From positions 62,001 through 126,000 of the forward strand of contig NW_024468523.1 of NCBI RefSeq assembly GCF_001632365.1: a DNA stretch of 64,000 nucleotides. The letters run 5' to 3'. Source of the DNA: Laetiporus sulphureus 93-53 (lineage: Eukaryota; Basidiomycota; Agaricomycetes; Polyporales; Laetiporaceae). The stretch's first letter is position 1. Each line of letters starts with the position of its first letter. Below are positions 37,196 to 49,708 of this stretch, one piece after another. The notes under the pieces were generated by a model. The model was given only the letters and a program-made list of their open reading frames with translations, was not told the DNA's origin and did not search any database. The position numbers were made by a program, and so were the translations under genes.

Positions 37196-38158
37196 GACGA
37201 GCACGAGATAGACTGAATTTCTAAGGATGATATCAATGTAAGTTTGTCATTTCTTCTTGTTGATATGATCTCATCGGTCCCATTACAGTGAAAGTGCTTG
37301 GGTTTGAGTGATAGAAGGATTCTCTGTGATCCGCGGGGATTGCTACGGTGACCACTTCAAGTCGGAACATTGTCTAACGAGCTACGAGCTGTGGGGACCC
37401 GCACCTCATGCGTGTTGTCGCGCGAGTTCTCCCGTCAAAAAGATTGCGCCGTATCGAATATTGTTTCCCCCGGCTTCGGAAGGACGCGAATCCGACCCGC
37501 ACTTCTGTGGCGCTGCGCGCACACGATAGAATGCCGGCGGGCCAACTAAACGCGGGCAAGCGTGCTGCACACGAGTTACTGCTGAATGATTCGCGGTGTG
37601 GCTGCGATCGCTATTTGCAAATGTCCGATTGGTGAAGGCTCTCGATTGTGGCCAAGCAAGCGCGCCAGGTACGCACTCGCGGCAACTCGCAGCATTTGCG
37701 AATGGGCCACTTCGTGCATAGCGGTGAGATATAATTACATGAGTGCTTGTGAAATGTGGCACGGAGTTTGAGGGACTGGAGCCTAGGGCGAAATGCATGA
37801 TATGCTCCATTGGCTGGCGATATGCATACCACGGCGATATCTATGATGCTGGGAGGTTCTGCCTAACGTCCAGGGTTGTCGTGTTGCAAAGTATCTGTCT
37901 CAGCAAGTGTGAATACATCACAGGATGCTGGAGATTAAACTCGTTTTTGAATTTGAGTTACAATGTTGACCTTCGCTGAGGTAATATGGTTTTGCCCGAG
38001 GTCGAATACAGGACCTGCTAAATTCGGTCGATCGCCTCTACCGCAACGCGGTCAGTAGCAGCGAAGTACCCAACTCTTCTCGCACCTCCTTGCAACAGCC
38101 ACAGGCACGTCCGCATCACCGAGCGCATGTCGTGAAGTTGGAGCACCAATCGAGAAGG

Positions 38159-38194
38159 CTTATCTAGTCGAGAGCGGGGGGCCAACGCTTATCA
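38159..38194. promoter_or_regulatory. Paired GATA-factor sites upstream of permease
   Basis: CTTATCT (38159-38165) and CTTATCA (38188-38194) are reverse-strand AGATAAG and TGATAAG, both matching HGATAR. They are 29 bp apart and about 60-95 bp upstream of the TATA-like box. HGATAR pairs are bound by fungal nitrogen GATA factors (AreA/Nit2 class). Confidence 0.5.
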
Positions 38195-38252
38195 GCATCA
38201 ACGCCTCACTCTATCAGGGCTCACGCCGTAGACAAATCTGCGAAGCGGCTCC

Positions 38253-38262
38253 TATTATAAAT
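38253..38262 (+). promoter_or_regulatory. TATA box of permease gene
   Basis: TATTATAAAT, about 75-80 bp upstream of the ATG at 38334. Confidence 0.5.
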
Positions 38263-38333
38263 GCACCTCGGTTCTCGCCAGCGATGCAGCACCCCAGGCT
38301 CGATATCTCGTCTTGCACGCTCCTCCGCTCGCG

Positions 38334-40654
38334 ATGGCGAAGAAGACGTCTAGCACCAGTTACGTGTCCGCAAGCGGCGTCTCCGCCTATCTAAGGCCGT
38401 CCGCATGGGCTCTTGAGCCTGAGCCTTCGACATTTGCGCCTAGTGGCAGGTGGTCGAACAAGGACATGGATCCCGTGCCTGTTCATGCTGTGAGTCCGCC
38501 GCTTCTTGATGGTCTTCATTTCAATGGATTCTTGACGGAAAATTGCATTGTGCTACATATCTTGGTACGTGATTAGCGAACGTGGTCGACGTGGAATTAT
38601 GTCGCATACTGGATCTCGGATGCGGCCAACGCTGCAGTGTGGGAACTCGCCTCCAGCATGTTGTCCATCGGATTGTCATGGTGCGCACACGACCAGAATA
38701 TATGCGTGTCTCCAAGCACCTGCTCACAATCCATGCTTGCGGTCTAGGCGACAAGCACTACCTGCGATTGCCCTCGGGCATTGCATCATAGCCATTGTCA
38801 TGGTACTGAACGGGACGATCGGCGCCCGCCTGCACGTTGCGTTCCCTGTGCTCAACCGCTCCTCGTTCGGCTTCTGGTTCAGCTACTTCACCGTCGTCAG
38901 CCGGGTCATCCTATCCCTGTTCTGGTTCAGCATACAGTCATACACAGGATCAGAATGTGTATATCAGGTATGTGTTGAACAAGACATGCGCAAGTACGGA
39001 AGCTGACGTTGCACGCCTGTACAGATGCTCAAAGCTATCTGGCCGTCGTTGGACCGCTTGCCCAACCATCTTCCAGCTAGTTCCAACATTACCACCTCAG
39101 GTATGCATGTCTCCCTTCTTTTTCTAAGTACGGAGTTGTAAAGAGACATTTTTCATAGGAATGATGTGCTATTTCCTGTACTGGCTCATCCAGGTCCGCT
39201 ACGTTCGGCTCTGCCTCCTCTTTTAGCGCTAATAAATGAGCGGTCACATTCAGTTCCCCTTCATGTTGATCTCGCCACAGAAGATCCGCTGGCTGTTCGT
39301 GGCGAAGGCGGCCATCGTGCCGCCGACATGGCTCGCAATGCTCATCTGGGCATTCGTCAAGGTTCCATCGAGCAAAGGCCTGTTCGAGCAGCATGCGACC
39401 GTCAAGGGAAGCGACATGTCATGGGCATGGCTTAGCGCTTTGAACAGCGCCCTCGGCATCTACTCCACGCTGGCTGTCAACATCCCGGATTTCACGGTGG
39501 GTAGCATGGTAGCCACTCCTCGTCTCGCTGTGCTGATGTCTGTCGCAGAGATACGCCAAGAACGAGCGAGCGTAAGTTACGCCAAACAGCTGGCCATATG
39601 CGCCCACCCACTTATGCACCGTCTCTTAGCCAATATGTCCAACTCGCGATCATTCCCGTCGCCTTCACGCTCTGCGGGTTCATCGGCATGGCAGTGACGT
39701 CCGCTGGGATCGTGCTCTACGGACAGACGCTGTGGGATCCGCTCACGCTCATCAACCAGTGGGACAACCGAGCGGCAGCGTTCTTCGCGTCATTCGCGTT
39801 CGTCCTCACCACGCTCGGCACGAACATCTCCGCCAACTCGATGTCCGCCGCGAACGACATGACCGTGCTCTTCCCGCGGTATATCAACATCAGACGCGGG
39901 CAGGTGTTATGTGCGCTGATTGGTGGGTGGGCGCTGTGCCCATGGGAGATTCTGGCGAGGTAGGCGTGGATGGATCCTGGATCAGCTGAGAGTGGTGGCT
40001 GACGAGGGTGTGCGGTCAATAGTGCTACGGGATTCCTCACGTTCATTAATGGTTATACGGTCTTCCTTGGACCGTTTGCCGGCATTATGGTCACCGATGT
40101 GAGTTGGCTCATCCTTAAGTCCTGTTCACATACTAACTACGATTTTCACAGTACTGGCTGATCCACAAATGCCATGTTGACGTGCCCGCAATGTATCGCC
40201 CTCATGGACGTTATCGCTACACCTACGGCTTTGTAAGTGCATTTCATATCGCGTTCCCATCTTTATTGACTCTCAGGCTGTCAATGGCACAGAACTGGCG
40301 CGCAGTCCTGGCTATCCTCTGCTCCGTCCCGCCGCTCTTCCCTGGCTGGATCAATTCGATCAACATTAACATCCAAGCAGGCAGGGCTGTCAACCTTTTC
40401 GACTTTGCATGGCTATTCGGGGTGCGCTCCGTTCTCTTGCTTTGCGTGCGACGCTCCCCTGACAGTGTCGGCCCTCTTTTCAGTTCACAGTCGCCTCGAC
40501 AGTGTACGCTGTCACGTCTTTGCTGTTCCCGGCGAAAGAGACGTACATACCTGAGGCGATTCTGGCGGACGATGTTGCAAGTCAGGCAACAGAGACGGAC
40601 GTTGAGGATGAGAAAAAGAGCATACAGGACGAGGTCAACGAGGTTTTGGCTTGA
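38334..40654 (+). CDS. NCS1 family nucleobase/allantoin-type permease
   Basis: ATG at 38334 (MAKKTSSTSYVSASG). Many short exons assemble a polytopic membrane protein. It has RTWSTWNYVAYWISDAANAAVWELASSML (the usual NCS1 entry helix), IVMVLNGTIGARLHVAFPVLNRSSFGFWFSYF, FWFSIQSYTGSECVYQML, FPFMLISPQKIRWLF, SWAWLSALNSALGIYSTLAVNIPDFTRYAKN, GTNISANSMSAANDMTVLFPRYINIRRGQVL and FLGPFAGIMVTDYWLI. About twelve helices can be counted. It ends in an acidic cytoplasmic tail and TGA at 40654. NPDF-like (NIPDFTRYAKN) and GPFAGIMVTDYW are family signatures. Fungal members (Fur type) import uracil, uridine, allantoin, cytosine or related purines by proton symport. The exact substrate cannot be read from sequence alone. 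GATA sites upstream fit nitrogen-controlled expression. Confidence 0.87.
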
Positions 40655-41083
40655 CGATCTCGTGCCTATATTTCGTGATATAGAGTTCGTGATGACTGTA
40701 TGTTGTAAGGATCCGTAGGCTGATCCTGCATAATCGCTCTTTGAATTCGACGATGAGTGGTGTTTGCCCTTGTGGCGAAGATGTCGGCGACGAATATTAG
40801 GACAATACTGTCGAAGGAACATCTATATACCTGCTTGAACATATCTACTGTACACCAAGTGCGAGTGCGTAACTAAGAAGTGCGGGTATATGGAATACAA
40901 ATGAATAAACAAGCTTCTTCTCTATACAATTCCATAAATCGAAGGAGATCGAGCAGTGTCCCTTTTCGAGAACAGGGATTTTCAATTCAATGCTACCGTG
41001 TCCAGAAATGTCAGCATCCAGATCCCGACAAGGAGGCCATGACTCACATGGATAGCGCTCCACCGGTACCATGCTGCTACCCA

Positions 41084-42929
41084 TCATTTTTCCTCTTTTT
41101 CCCAAGCTTCGCGAGGCAGAGGAGTCGCCACGAAGATGAGCAGGCAAGAGACAGCAACGAGGATGGCGTAAACGCCGTAGCCACCTAGCCAGTTTTCCTC
41201 CAGAGAAAGAGCATAGAGCGAAGTGGCTGACGCAGGGCCAATCGCACGCAGAATGGACGCGACCAGTTGGGCGATACCATTCGTAGCTCCGAGCGATCGC
41301 TTATTGGGCGCCGAAGACGTCACGTACATAAAGATACAGCCTGCAGAACGACGTCACTCATAGGGTTCCCAGCTGCATATACGGAAGCACGCACCATAGG
41401 ACATGTCCATGATGACGGACACCGCGAGCTGGAACATCACCATAAACCACACCGCCCGCGTCATTCCGGCCTTCCGCGCCATCGCGTTGATGATAGGGAA
41501 GAGCATGAATAGCGGCACAAATATCGCCATGCCCATCATAAACACGCGCTTCGGGCCATAGCGGCGCACGATGCGCGCGAAGAACGACGCTTGGAAGATG
41601 CCATTCATCAGCCCGAAAGAGCCCAGCACGGCGCCGATCGTCGCGGGGTTCAGCCCGAGGCCGCCGAGCTCGATTGGCATGGAGTAGAAGAGCGGTTGGA
41701 TGGCGCGGTATGCGATGTCGAGGAAGGCGAGGGCGCCGTAGTTCGCAACGGAGAGCAAGACGGGCCAGATCATCAGCGAACGGAGTGTTGCGGGATTCTC
41801 GAGGGTCTCCTCGCGAAACTGGTCATCATCAGCCCGCACGACGATTCGAACTTTCTTTTTCTGGCTGGAGTGCTTCTTTTGGACTGTCTGTGATGATGAT
41901 GATGTTGATTGGAGGCAAGAACGATTAAGCATAGTAAGACTCACCTCTTTGAGAAACGCGGCAGCAAGTGCAAACATGCATGCAGAGAATGCAGCGGAAA
42001 CGGCACATGGCAGAAAGTATGGGAAGCGCGTCCAGAAACGGTCGGTAAAGATGTGTGGCCACCTATCATGCGGCTTGGCTAGTTGCCCGCCGATGAATGG
42101 ACTGTAAACCACATCGGGGAGTTTAATGACGAATGCGCTGGACGAAGCTGGTGTAGACTGACCCAATAGTCGTACCCACAGACCAGACTATTGGTATCAG
42201 AGCGAAACCTTGTGCCATGTTGGTAGAATCGGTTAATTCTGACCGTTGCCGGCCGAGGAACGATTAGATGCAGCCGATTAGTTCGCGGGATTAACTAACC
42301 TCCTATCATGCTCTTGACAACTCCGATATTGCCATTCAATGCGCCGACTATGCAACGGCTGTAGGGATGTCCGTCAGCCGGAATACGATCAACGCGTGCG
42401 TGAGATTACATGCCTTGCAACAAGCTGCCAAAACGTCCTGGAAAGGCCAAAGAACATCATAGAGATACAGAGACCCGCTGTACCCGTGAGCAGCACGGGC
42501 TTCCGTCCAATGTAATCCGAGATGCGTGCCCAGTGAAGGACGAACATGGCTTCAGTCAAGAAGAACACTGATTCCTATCATTCCGGTCATCACAAGCAAC
42601 AAACGCATCAATCAAATGGCACGGCTTACAATTATCCCGGCGTAGTACCCGACTTTCCTTTCATCGCCACCGGTAATGTCCAACTCACTGATAAACTGAC
42701 AGGACATGGAACAAGTGTCTCGAGAGCATGAGGGGGCACAGCTCACCTGGTTGATGAACGGGTAGATACATTGCGATGTGATGGGCTCTGCCAGCTGCAG
42801 GAGGAGGAGGATACCGATCTGTAGTCGAGGGAGCGGCGTCACCGGGCGCGCCTTAGGCTTTCCCGCTCTCTTCGAGCCAGAGAGCAGCGCTGTCTCCTCA
42901 TCGACCGTGACATCCCTTGGGAGTGGCAT
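41084..42929 (-). CDS. MFS transporter, ZIFL-like
   Basis: Minus-strand gene with ATG at 42929. It begins MPLPRDVTVDEETALLSGSK, then LQIGILLLLQLAEPITSQCIYPFINQ (helix 1), ELDITGGDERKVGYYAG and HWARISDYIGRKPVLLTGTA (the MFS signature G.L.D..GR..). Next come ASRCIVGALNGNIGVVKSM, VWSVGTTIGPFIGGQLAKP, a cytoplasmic loop rich in Lys/Arg, and a second six-helix half. The second half includes ALAFLDIAYRAIQPLFYSM and NGIAQLVASILRAIGPASATSLY, and the gene ends PREAWEKEEK with stop at 41084. Order and motifs match the fungal group related to plant zinc-induced-facilitator-like proteins. The transported solute is unknown. It is convergent with the neighbouring NCS1 permease. Confidence 0.83.
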
Positions 42930-44538
42930 CCGCAGACAGTGCGCTGCTGTATGGGAGGGGACAGACTGGATGCAGGGGATGAGAAACCCGCAGACCGCAT
43001 CGACCCCGACCTTTATCTCTACCGAGAGTCATCCCTGGATCGTTCTGATTGCTGTCTTATCCGCCTGCATATGCCGGAATGGCCTTGACGAGCCTACCCA
43101 CCGGCTGGTAATTTCGGAATGTAGAATTGCAGACTGGAGAGGCCGCGGTGCACCTGATGGATTCGCGCCGACAGCGGTCACGGGTAGCTAGTTACGGTGA
43201 TATCGAATCTTCTTTGGTATGCAAGACACCATATTTATAGGTAATAGCTGATCAAGATGCATATGAGGGAGCTCGGCGATGGTGGAGAAAGGAATACTCC
43301 TTGTAATACCCATGTAGCCGCCCACGGTAGCGTGACGTCGACCCTGAGGCTAAAATACCGCACTATCAAGGTAACGTCTAAACCGTTTGCTCAATGCAGG
43401 CATCTCGTCCCAGCGACGGGTCGGACACCGCGGAGTGGGAAAGGCGTCGTCCGATAGACCAGTCTGATAGAGCTCGCATCACTGAGCAGTTTACATAAAT
43501 TATGACACGTACAAGGCACATCTTCTGGTCCGTTCGACCCGCTTAATATCCTCATGGTTCTGCACAGGCTAAAAGAAAATGTTTCTAATGCATGATCCGG
43601 CGCAGACAGCGCCTCAGCCCTTTTCGGTATCATCGACTGCCATAGTGGCAGTGCAAATGTCAGCCTGCAGAGCAATCCATGCACAGGAACGGGGAGTTTC
43701 TGTTAGCGGAATATGCTTCCAGAAGATGCAAGACCCGTCCGGATGATCTCACAAGGCCTGAGGTATACGGGGTATCAAGAGAAGGTGGATCCTGTGACGG
43801 CGGCGTCATACATACGACGAACATCTCAGTATTTCTGCATCGCCCGAACAGTCGCTCCTGCCATGCAGTATGCTCGTCGGCAACCGCGTTGGTCGGCAGT
43901 AGTGAAACGAGTCAAATTCTGACGATTGTTGGCGTGTGGGCAACTGAGGAATGAATATTGAATCTGCTTGCCGAGAGGCGCATACCGTTTGAATGTCTGA
44001 CAACCGACACTATTCCTATACCCACGTCAGCTCAGAATGACCGGGCTTCGAAGCTGTCGCGGTTCTTGTGTGCTCAGTTCATAACGTCAGCGAAGCGGAG
44101 CCCCATGCGCAACCACGGATCGCGTGCGGAACGTATGCGTAGAACGGATCCATCAGGAGCCGAATAAGAGGAAAGGAGATACATTTGGGTATCGGAAGGG
44201 CGTACATGGGTGGATGTCAACATGTGTCGGACGATCAGCACAGAGATCTGAAGCTAGCAGGTGCAAGGGTAAAGCCTTTACCAGTCTCGAGCGTGAGCAC
44301 TACTGGCAGGGAACCATGGTCAGAGGATAACGAACGTGCCTACCCGCAAAATCTCGAGTCGCTGGGCGAAGATCAACCAAACCGGTTGACCGACGATCGC
44401 AACATATACACTCGGGCATTATTTGAAGACGATTGCATCCCTCCAGTTGACCAGAATGACATCAAGACAACACATAAAGACGACCTCAGAAGAGATCTTA
44501 CATCATAGGTGCAAGAGACGATACTCGCGAGCCATCCG
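42930..44538. other. Gene-free stretch
   Basis: No exon with family resemblance. The plus frame 44185-44508 (107 aa, charged, no splice partners found) is the best open frame and could be a small gene, but nothing supports it beyond length. Confidence 0.5.
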
Positions 44539-45896
44539 TCAGGTTCGCTTCGTCAGCAATCCTTTCAGTCCTTTCCTCAAGTTTCTCACTTTCTCCTTCA
44601 CCGCTCTCCCTCGCCTCGCCTCGCCTTCTGTATACTGTATCGGAATCGCCTCCGCTGAGCGGCACCGCTCGAGGTCCATACGCAATTCTGCCTCTCCAGT
44701 GAGCGAGCAGCCAGCTGTCCAATCCGAGGCAGGGATGAACGCATAGTGCCGTACGACAGCCGTAGAACGGGGTATATCAAGGGACTTCACGGTGCGATCG
44801 TATGGTGTGGCGTGGAGGGCGGTACAGTCTATGGCGGGTATCGGAACATCGGGTATACTGGGAGAGGCCATGTTCTTGCGGATCGCTGTGTACAGAGGCC
44901 GATGCGGATGCCCTAGCGGGACTTGCACAGGCGCAAACGCCACAGAGCTCGAGGCGCTCTGCATAACTATAGCTTGAGGGTTCTCGCCACGTCTTGACGA
45001 TGCCGTCGACAACGTGCATGAGGATCGCTTGCGCAGAGAGCGAGAGGAGCGCTGCCTAAGGACGGACATCCTCTGCTTGCGCCGTAGCGTTCGTTGCGAA
45101 AAAGTACCGGTGGACGCCACAGACTCGCTTTCTGTCGACTCGATATTGCCAGCCTGAAGCCCCACCTCGCTAGCACCACGTGTGCTCGAGCAGTCGGAAG
45201 GCGCAATGGCGGCGGGCTGTTCGTCGGTCCAGAACATGTCGGTGAGGCGTCGTAGATATGGTTGCAGTTCTAAATCCTACCGGACAGAGCATCCATAAGT
45301 ACGAATGCACAGCTGCTGACGTAACGAGCGTAACCATACCGAGGTAGCAACAACATCTGTCGCAGAGTAGATCGCAGCACGACGACGGTTCCTGCGGAGA
45401 AGAGTCTTCGTCGAGTGCTGCGACACAGTGTTCGCAGACAGCTGTATTTGGCTGTCTTCTATCGGCGACAGATGGCGCTCAGGTCGATTGCTCAGTACAA
45501 CATGAGCCCTCTGTCTTCCCATTCTATCTACCCGCGTCTTCTGCGCAGCGCTCAGTAGTGAAGGTGTGCTGGCACGTCTGCGCACCAACGCCACAGCTGA
45601 GCGCGCTACTCTGACAATATCGCAAAGACCAGAGCACCAAGTGCATGTGAAGCCTAGGACGTTTGTGAAACCACATCGCTGGCAATTGAACAGATCGCGA
45701 TTCGGCTGCAGTCGAAGACAAGGGAGAGATTCCCATCTCGCGATCTAAGGCATGTACAATAAACTCAATGACGAGGAGACATTTTTTCTGCACTCACCCT
45801 CTTATCCCAGTTGTAATTCCTCCAGAGCATTCTTGGGCGGAAAGACGATTCATTACGACTAGCATCCATGGTCAGGAAGTGGCGATGGCGGGTCAT
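44539..45896 (-). CDS. Uncharacterised protein with CxxC zinc knuckle
   Basis: Built from at least three minus-strand exons. The first, from ATG 45896, reads MTRHRHFLTMDASRNE ... LWRNYNWDKR. After a GTGAGT..CTTAG intron comes IARWESLPCLRLQPNRDLF, then NCQRCGFTNVLGFTCTWCSGL, with two CxxC pairs nine residues apart that look like a small zinc-binding module. It continues with RSAVALVRRRASTPSLLSAA. A third exon (GTCAGC..TTTAG intron) begins QLQPYLRRLTDMFWTDE. It runs through Ser/Arg-rich low complexity to a basic end (VREKVRNLRKG-like, LLTKRT) with stop at 44539. I do not recognise the family. The Zn knuckle and basic Ser-rich tail would suit a nuclear or regulatory protein, but that is a guess. 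The start could lie further upstream. Confidence 0.55.
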
Positions 45897-47308
45897 TGCA
45901 AGGAGTGGCAGACTACGACGCGAGGACCCAGGACAGAGCGTGTTCCGGCAGTGCGAGGCTACTGGCACCCAGATAGAAGTGTTCGCAGACGCACAGGCAC
46001 TAACCACCTTGCGAAATGGGCCAATTCATGACGACACAAATGACTGGTAGTCTAGCATGAGGCTTGGACTCATGGCCGATGGTCTGAACTGCGATTTGGT
46101 TCCGCCTTCACCCTATTCGCCACCATCGTCGCGTACAGCCTCTCTTTCTCCGAAAGAATTGTGTAGTGCGCTGATATGAGCCTCGAGATCATTTCTCGAT
46201 AGGAAGAAGGATCCGGAAAACCTCAAGACAACGTCGTGGTTGCAGCGAGGGCATGAATTGCCTTTTGCGGAGTTGCGCTTGCGCGCACAACTTCGCGCGA
46301 ACTTCGTTTGATCTCACACGTATCCTCCGATAGTAAGGCTACCGGTTATAATTGAGTACCCATTTGAATAATCCACCGTGTGTTGTCCTACATAAGTCTC
46401 CGACTGCTGAGCTCACTGGTACACTGTATGTATTTTGCCTTCTGTCGCGCAAGACTCAAACAAGCGCCCTTGAAGGGCAATCATTATAGCCACTCAGTTA
46501 CATAAATCTCGTCTCATAGCACCTCGAGTCTATGACCAACTGTAAGACCCACCTAGATCTCACAATAAACTGGTCGCAGAGGTAGTGTGAGAAGCGACGG
46601 AGCTGAGGACACTTCCCTGCATGACCGAACCAGCAGTGAGGCTCCGAGCCGGAGGCTCAAGTTAATAATCGCTCGAGAGCCGCGTTCCTGGAAGCATATA
46701 TGCACAATGATACGGCGGGAAGTAACTGTGAGACGAACGGAAGATAACTGCGACGACTGCTTTAATCATTCTCCCGCGAAGCGGAAGATGCGGGGCAGCG
46801 GAGCAGGAGGACGCTTGACGTTGGCGTGCACCGACTCCCCGGTTCAGCTATTTTAGGCTTAGGTAGCGAGGACTCATATTGTCACTCCGGATGTGTAGCC
46901 CAACCGAACGAACTGCCAGGTCTCGCCGATGATGCCCACATCCTTATGAGTGATCGAGTCCTCAATGCGAAATTGACGACGCTCGGCACTCAGAATCAAC
47001 GCCACCGATGCAGATAGCTTGACCATGGAATGTGATGTTCACTTTGTGCACCTCCAGTTGACCAAGGAAAAGAAGGAATGGACGACGTTACCCATCAACC
47101 ATTGCTGGTGAGAGAAATTGCAACAATGCGTTATTATTCATGCAAGGCACTAGGCCGCAGAAGGTGAATGGAACGCCCAAGAAAGCCTGACGCAGATCTC
47201 ATGCAGCAAACGCCCAGTGGATACTACAAATTTCAATAAGTAAGACAGCACAGAGCACAGTTGTCAAGACTCAAGACTCACCCGCCAATGGAAGCAGGTC
47301 CGCATATA
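45897..47308. other. Gene-free stretch
   Basis: No supported gene on either strand; frames are short and compositionally random. The plus frame 46587-46856 is unsupported. The left end is likely the promoter of the minus gene at 44539-45896. Confidence 0.5.
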
Positions 47309-49109
47309 TCATACAAACACAGCGATCGCACCGCGCTCCTCTTCCATCTTCCACTCACCATCAATGAAGACGCTAGCGTGGACGCGGGCACAGCCCACGA
47401 CAGGACACTCCCACTCATACTGAGCCTCAATCAACGGCTTGTTCCTGGCCCTTCCCTTACCCTTCGCGCGGGAACGCATGGGTGCTGGAGCGGGCGTACT
47501 GCGCCGACGTGGTAGCGAGCGGACCGGCCGCGTTGACAATGGCGGGAACGCCGAAGATGAAGACTCAGCAGTTGTACTTGAGCCAGGCTCGGCAGGTCCT
47601 CGAGGGTGACGAGGGCGTAGGCGTGAACGGATAGAATCATCCGTCGATTCTGTTTCATGCTTGACAGGCGACTCAGGGAACGCTCCTGGCATAGGGGTCT
47701 CGATCTGCGGCGACTCCGTTGCCTTGCCCTTGCCTTTACGATCCGTCGAAGCAGGCGCCTTTCCCTTCCCCTTCCCCTTTCCACTGCTCTGAGAGGATGT
47801 TGCACGCTCCGCATCAATAGCTCGAGCACGCTCGACCACTTTGCCCTTGCCCTTGCCCTGGGGATCCGCTGGAAGTTCCGGCTCCGCGACAATGTTAGAC
47901 TGTTCAGGAGTAGGACACATGAGCTCTTCGACACATTTGCCATCCAACATGTGACCGCATCTGAGAGCCCAAATCTTTCGTGTCTTCCTCTCCTCATCTG
48001 TCGTTGCACCTGCTGCTGGTAGGACCAGGGGATCCATACATCGCGCGCAGACGAGAGTCGTAGATGTCTCGATTACGCTCGAGGAACTAGCAACAACGCT
48101 GCCTTTGCCTCCTTCGCTTGCGTCATCGTCTTCCAGCACAATAACGGTTGACGATGATTGACTAGAGGGTGGTATGCCCTCAGCGGGGGCGAAATCATGA
48201 GTGAAGCCAGCCTGTGCCTTCTCCGCATGAGTGTATATCGTCTTGTAGTATTGCTCGGTTGCACTAGACCGACTACCAAATGTACCGAAACCGAAGACGA
48301 GCCCTGGAGCTTCTTCCGCGAGAATATTATGGATGGGGTCAGCATTAAGGAGCCAAGAGTCGGCGTTGTCGTGTTCCGCAGTCCCCCATATTCTGCTTTG
48401 CCAAAGTTCCACGAAGGCAGGCAAAAAACGGCGCATGCCTGCTCCTCGCTCCGGTAATTGCCTGTGGAACCTCTCTTCTTCCTCACGTTGTCGATTCGCT
48501 TCTGCAATGGCGTTCTGTCGATTCATGGCGATAAGAGCGCCGCCAAAGCCCATCGCAGGCTGGTGGTTGGAGCGAGGCGCCGCGGCTGGCATCAAATCGA
48601 CTGGGGTGGGGACGCGTCGTGGTGTTTGGCGCAAACTTGCCTCGAACGCAAAGGGCTGCGCATTTGGGCGAACAATGGGCGGATGTGGCCGGTTGTTTCG
48701 AGCACCCGTTGGAAACGACTGCTGGCCAGCAAATTGAGCAGGAAGTGGTGGGACGGGTGGTGTGAATCTGCCAAAGACAGGCCGAGGCGGAGGCGATATG
48801 AGGCGCCGTCGATTGGCTAGAAGGATAATTATAATCAGCAAGGCGCTTGGGTTAGACGGCGGCATTATACGTACCTCGTGGGGGCGCTTGTTCCTCATCG
48901 CTGTCTACAATCAGAATGGGTTGAGTGCTTAGCCCGACAGAGGACACCGATGCACTGCGGCCAGGCTCAACTGGAGGTCGGCTCTGCGATGACCCACAGC
49001 CAAGGAAAAGAACCTCGTCCTCTTCAAAGGCGTCAACATCGATGACCTCGGGAGATGTCCGCTGGGGACGCGCAGGGGCTGCGGTAGAGATAACGCCGAC
49101 TGTCGCCAT
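47309..49109 (-). CDS. Split-RING protein with SUMO-interaction-like motifs
   Basis: Two exons with one intron (GTACGT..TTCTAG near 48820-48876) give about 580 aa from ATG 49109. Short hydrophobic-acidic motifs of the SUMO-interaction type lie at residues about 21-30 (EVIDVDAFEE), 64-73 (PILIVDSDEE) and 302-312 (TVIVLEDDD). A Pro-rich region and a charged helix (NRQREEEERFHRQ) lie between. A RING-like zinc site starts at C335/C338, followed by C365-G-H367, C373 and C379. It is then interrupted by about 160 residues of Lys/Gly (KGKGKG) and Ser/Pro low complexity, and completed at the C-terminus by C549/C554 with H558 (YEWECPVVGCARVH). Proteins combining SIMs and a RING are SUMO-targeted ubiquitin ligases (Slx8/RNF4 class). 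That function is inferred here, and the interrupted RING is unusual. Confidence 0.68.
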
Positions 49110-49708
49110 TTGAGGCTAAAAAGGAGGGACTTGGAAGGTGAGTCGACTGAGGAAAGAGTACACTAGGTTGTGGTTGTGGGTAGAGGTGGAAGAGCTCTGC
49201 AGGCAACGCTCATGGTCCCGTCAACCTGTGGCGGCAAGTTTGGGAGCTTAATAAATCCCGCTACCACGTGACGTTCGTGGAAGGCGAGTTCCTAATTTGG
49301 CTTCAGTCCCGACGACGTTGCAAGCGGTTGGCCTCAGTGAATCGGATTGAGCGACTTCTTCATATTTGACTGGTTAGTGTCTCTAATTATGCGGATGTCG
49401 ATGTTGCCGCATATGCTATACGTCCTGACCCGAACGGTGTGACACTCGAGCCATGTCGATTGAAGCAAATTCCAAAAGTTGATGTTCCAACGCAAGACTG
49501 ATCACGCGAGGAACGCTGTCCGGTATTTACGCCTCACCAACGCAGTCTGCTCGACGTTTAGGGATCAATTATCAACCATATACTTCGGGACGACCGGGAG
49601 GATGAGGTGGCCGAGGCTGACGGCGGCCGCAAGTTGGGCTGGAAATGACAACATGGTATTGTTAGGTGTTGGACATATTAGCTCATGAACCTCGAATCCC
49701 GCTAATAC
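49110..49708. other. Divergent promoter region, RING protein and aldo-keto reductase
   Basis: About 600 bp between two genes transcribed away from each other. No coding exon or clear element recognised. Confidence 0.5.

Larger units (their letters stand above)
37196..38333. other. Intergenic region with permease promoter
   Basis: No supported gene. The right part carries two GATA-factor motifs (38159-38165 and 38188-38194) and a TATTATAAAT box near 38253, all upstream of the permease gene. Confidence 0.5.
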
